A stretch of 14,374 nucleotides of DNA from DSBG01 sp049975365 (GTDB taxonomy: Bacteria > Desulfobacterota > Desulfomonilia > UBA1062). How positions within the stretch are numbered: the stretch's first letter is position 1; each line of letters begins with the position of its first letter. This document shows positions 14,140 to 14,374 of this stretch, piece by piece. The position numbers were made by a program, and so were the translations under genes. Location of the stretch: assembly GCA_049975365.1 (NCBI GenBank), contig JBNGDS010000077.1:1-14374 (forward strand), read 5' to 3'. The notes under the pieces are model-generated. The model had not been told where the DNA came from and did no database searches. It was given only the letters and a program-made list of their open reading frames with translations.

Positions 14140-14250
14140 TCCCTGCCCCTGAGTTCGATGTTCTCCATGTTTAACGCCAGAAGACTTCGTCTATTTCTGT
14201 GTGAATACATCCTAATCCGTCATATATGTACACCAAGGAGGAGTTTGGGG
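14140..14250. other. Intergenic leader between the tRNA-Asp terminator and the tRNA-modification/Sec operon
   Basis: No gene is visible. The promoter of the minus-strand operon should lie here unless readthrough from the tRNA supplies it. The best minus-strand match is TTGGTG, 16 bases, TAGGAT, only three and four of six consensus bases. No structured leader stands out. Confidence 0.4.
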
Positions 14251-14300
14251 GGAGAAAGAAGAAAAGAAGTCTATACCTCAAGCGCTTGAGGTATAGACTT
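14251..14300 (-). terminator. Intrinsic terminator of tRNA-Asp, built on a 34-base perfect palindrome
   Basis: Positions 14267-14300 are a perfect 34-base palindrome centred between 14283 and 14284, giving a stem of about 15 bp with a four-base loop. On the minus strand it starts six bases after the tRNA CCA end and is followed by CTTTTCTTCTTTCTCC. Hairpin plus pyrimidine tail directly behind a tRNA is the expected layout of a tRNA terminator. Confidence 0.85.
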
Positions 14301-14306
14301 TCATCC

Positions 14307-14374
14307 TGGCGGGAGCGACGAGACTTGAACTCGCGAACTCCGGCGTGACAGGCCGGCGTTATAACCTAGCTTAA
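14307..14374 (-). tRNA. tRNA-Asp(GTC), 5' end cut by window edge
   Basis: Reading the minus strand, the sequence contains the 3' strand and most of the body of a tRNA: D-arm (GTTA expected, paired with TAAC; loop AGCTAGGTTA with GG and A14), anticodon stem GCCGG/CCGGC-type with loop CTGTCAC and anticodon GTC, variable loop, T-arm GCGAG-TTCAAGT-CTCGT, acceptor strand CGCTCCC, discriminator G and an encoded CCA. G73 and GTC fit aspartate. The 5' acceptor strand, positions 8-9 and the first D-stem base (about ten bases) lie beyond the window. The GUN anticodon makes this tRNA a substrate of the Tgt/QueA pathway encoded downstream. Confidence 0.93.

Noticed and set aside
1..14374. CRISPR arrays, insertion sequences, phage or defence genes
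   Set aside because: No spaced direct repeats, transposase or integrase motifs, or defence-type domains were seen on either strand.

Overview
This window looks like a chromosomal segment from a Gram-negative bacterium of moderate GC content. The best guess is a member of the former Deltaproteobacteria (Desulfobacterota, Syntrophobacterales/Syntrophorhabdus-like). That guess rests on three things: a CoA-transferase fused to a GNAT domain, a short C-terminal CFI-box tail on a secreted protein, and lipopolysaccharide-type glycosyltransferases beside a queA-tgt-yajC-secD-secF operon. It is inference from gene content; no database search was possible. There are no mobile elements, CRISPR arrays or phage genes, and nothing that amounts to a wholly new multi-gene system.

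Left part (1-3782, minus strand): a cell-surface polysaccharide or LPS-core cluster. It is transcribed in the order GT2 glycosyltransferase, NAD-dependent sugar-nucleotide epimerase/dehydratase-like protein, DegT/DnrJ-family sugar aminotransferase, GT4 glycosyltransferase (cut by the window edge). The first three genes overlap by 8-11 bases, so they are probably translationally coupled. The SDR/aminotransferase pair would make an amino-deoxysugar nucleotide and the glycosyltransferases would transfer sugars. The SDR has Asn where the catalytic Tyr is expected.

Middle (3783-7970): a divergent region with a sigma70-like promoter and an unusual interleaved inverted repeat leads into a plus-strand 626-residue protein, an acetyl-CoA hydrolase/CoA-transferase fused to a GNAT acetyltransferase. 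A minus-strand two-CBS-domain protein converges on it. Next, on the minus strand, is a secreted protein with a fibronectin type III-like domain, calcium-binding-type Asp-rich repeats and a C-terminal GGGCFI tail. It has its own predicted promoter with a 26-bp palindrome at the start site. About 300 bases without a convincing gene separate it from the secF terminator.

Right part (7931-14374, minus strand): a tightly packed operon read from a ThiI-like PP-loop tRNA thiolation protein, through a small DUF2065/YjeT-type membrane protein, queA, tgt, yajC and secD to secF, ending in a clear intrinsic terminator. It joins tRNA modification (queuosine and probably a thionucleoside) with the SecDF-YajC protein export accessory complex. 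Upstream, at the window edge, a partial tRNA-Asp(GTC) gene is followed by a terminator built on a 34-base perfect palindrome.
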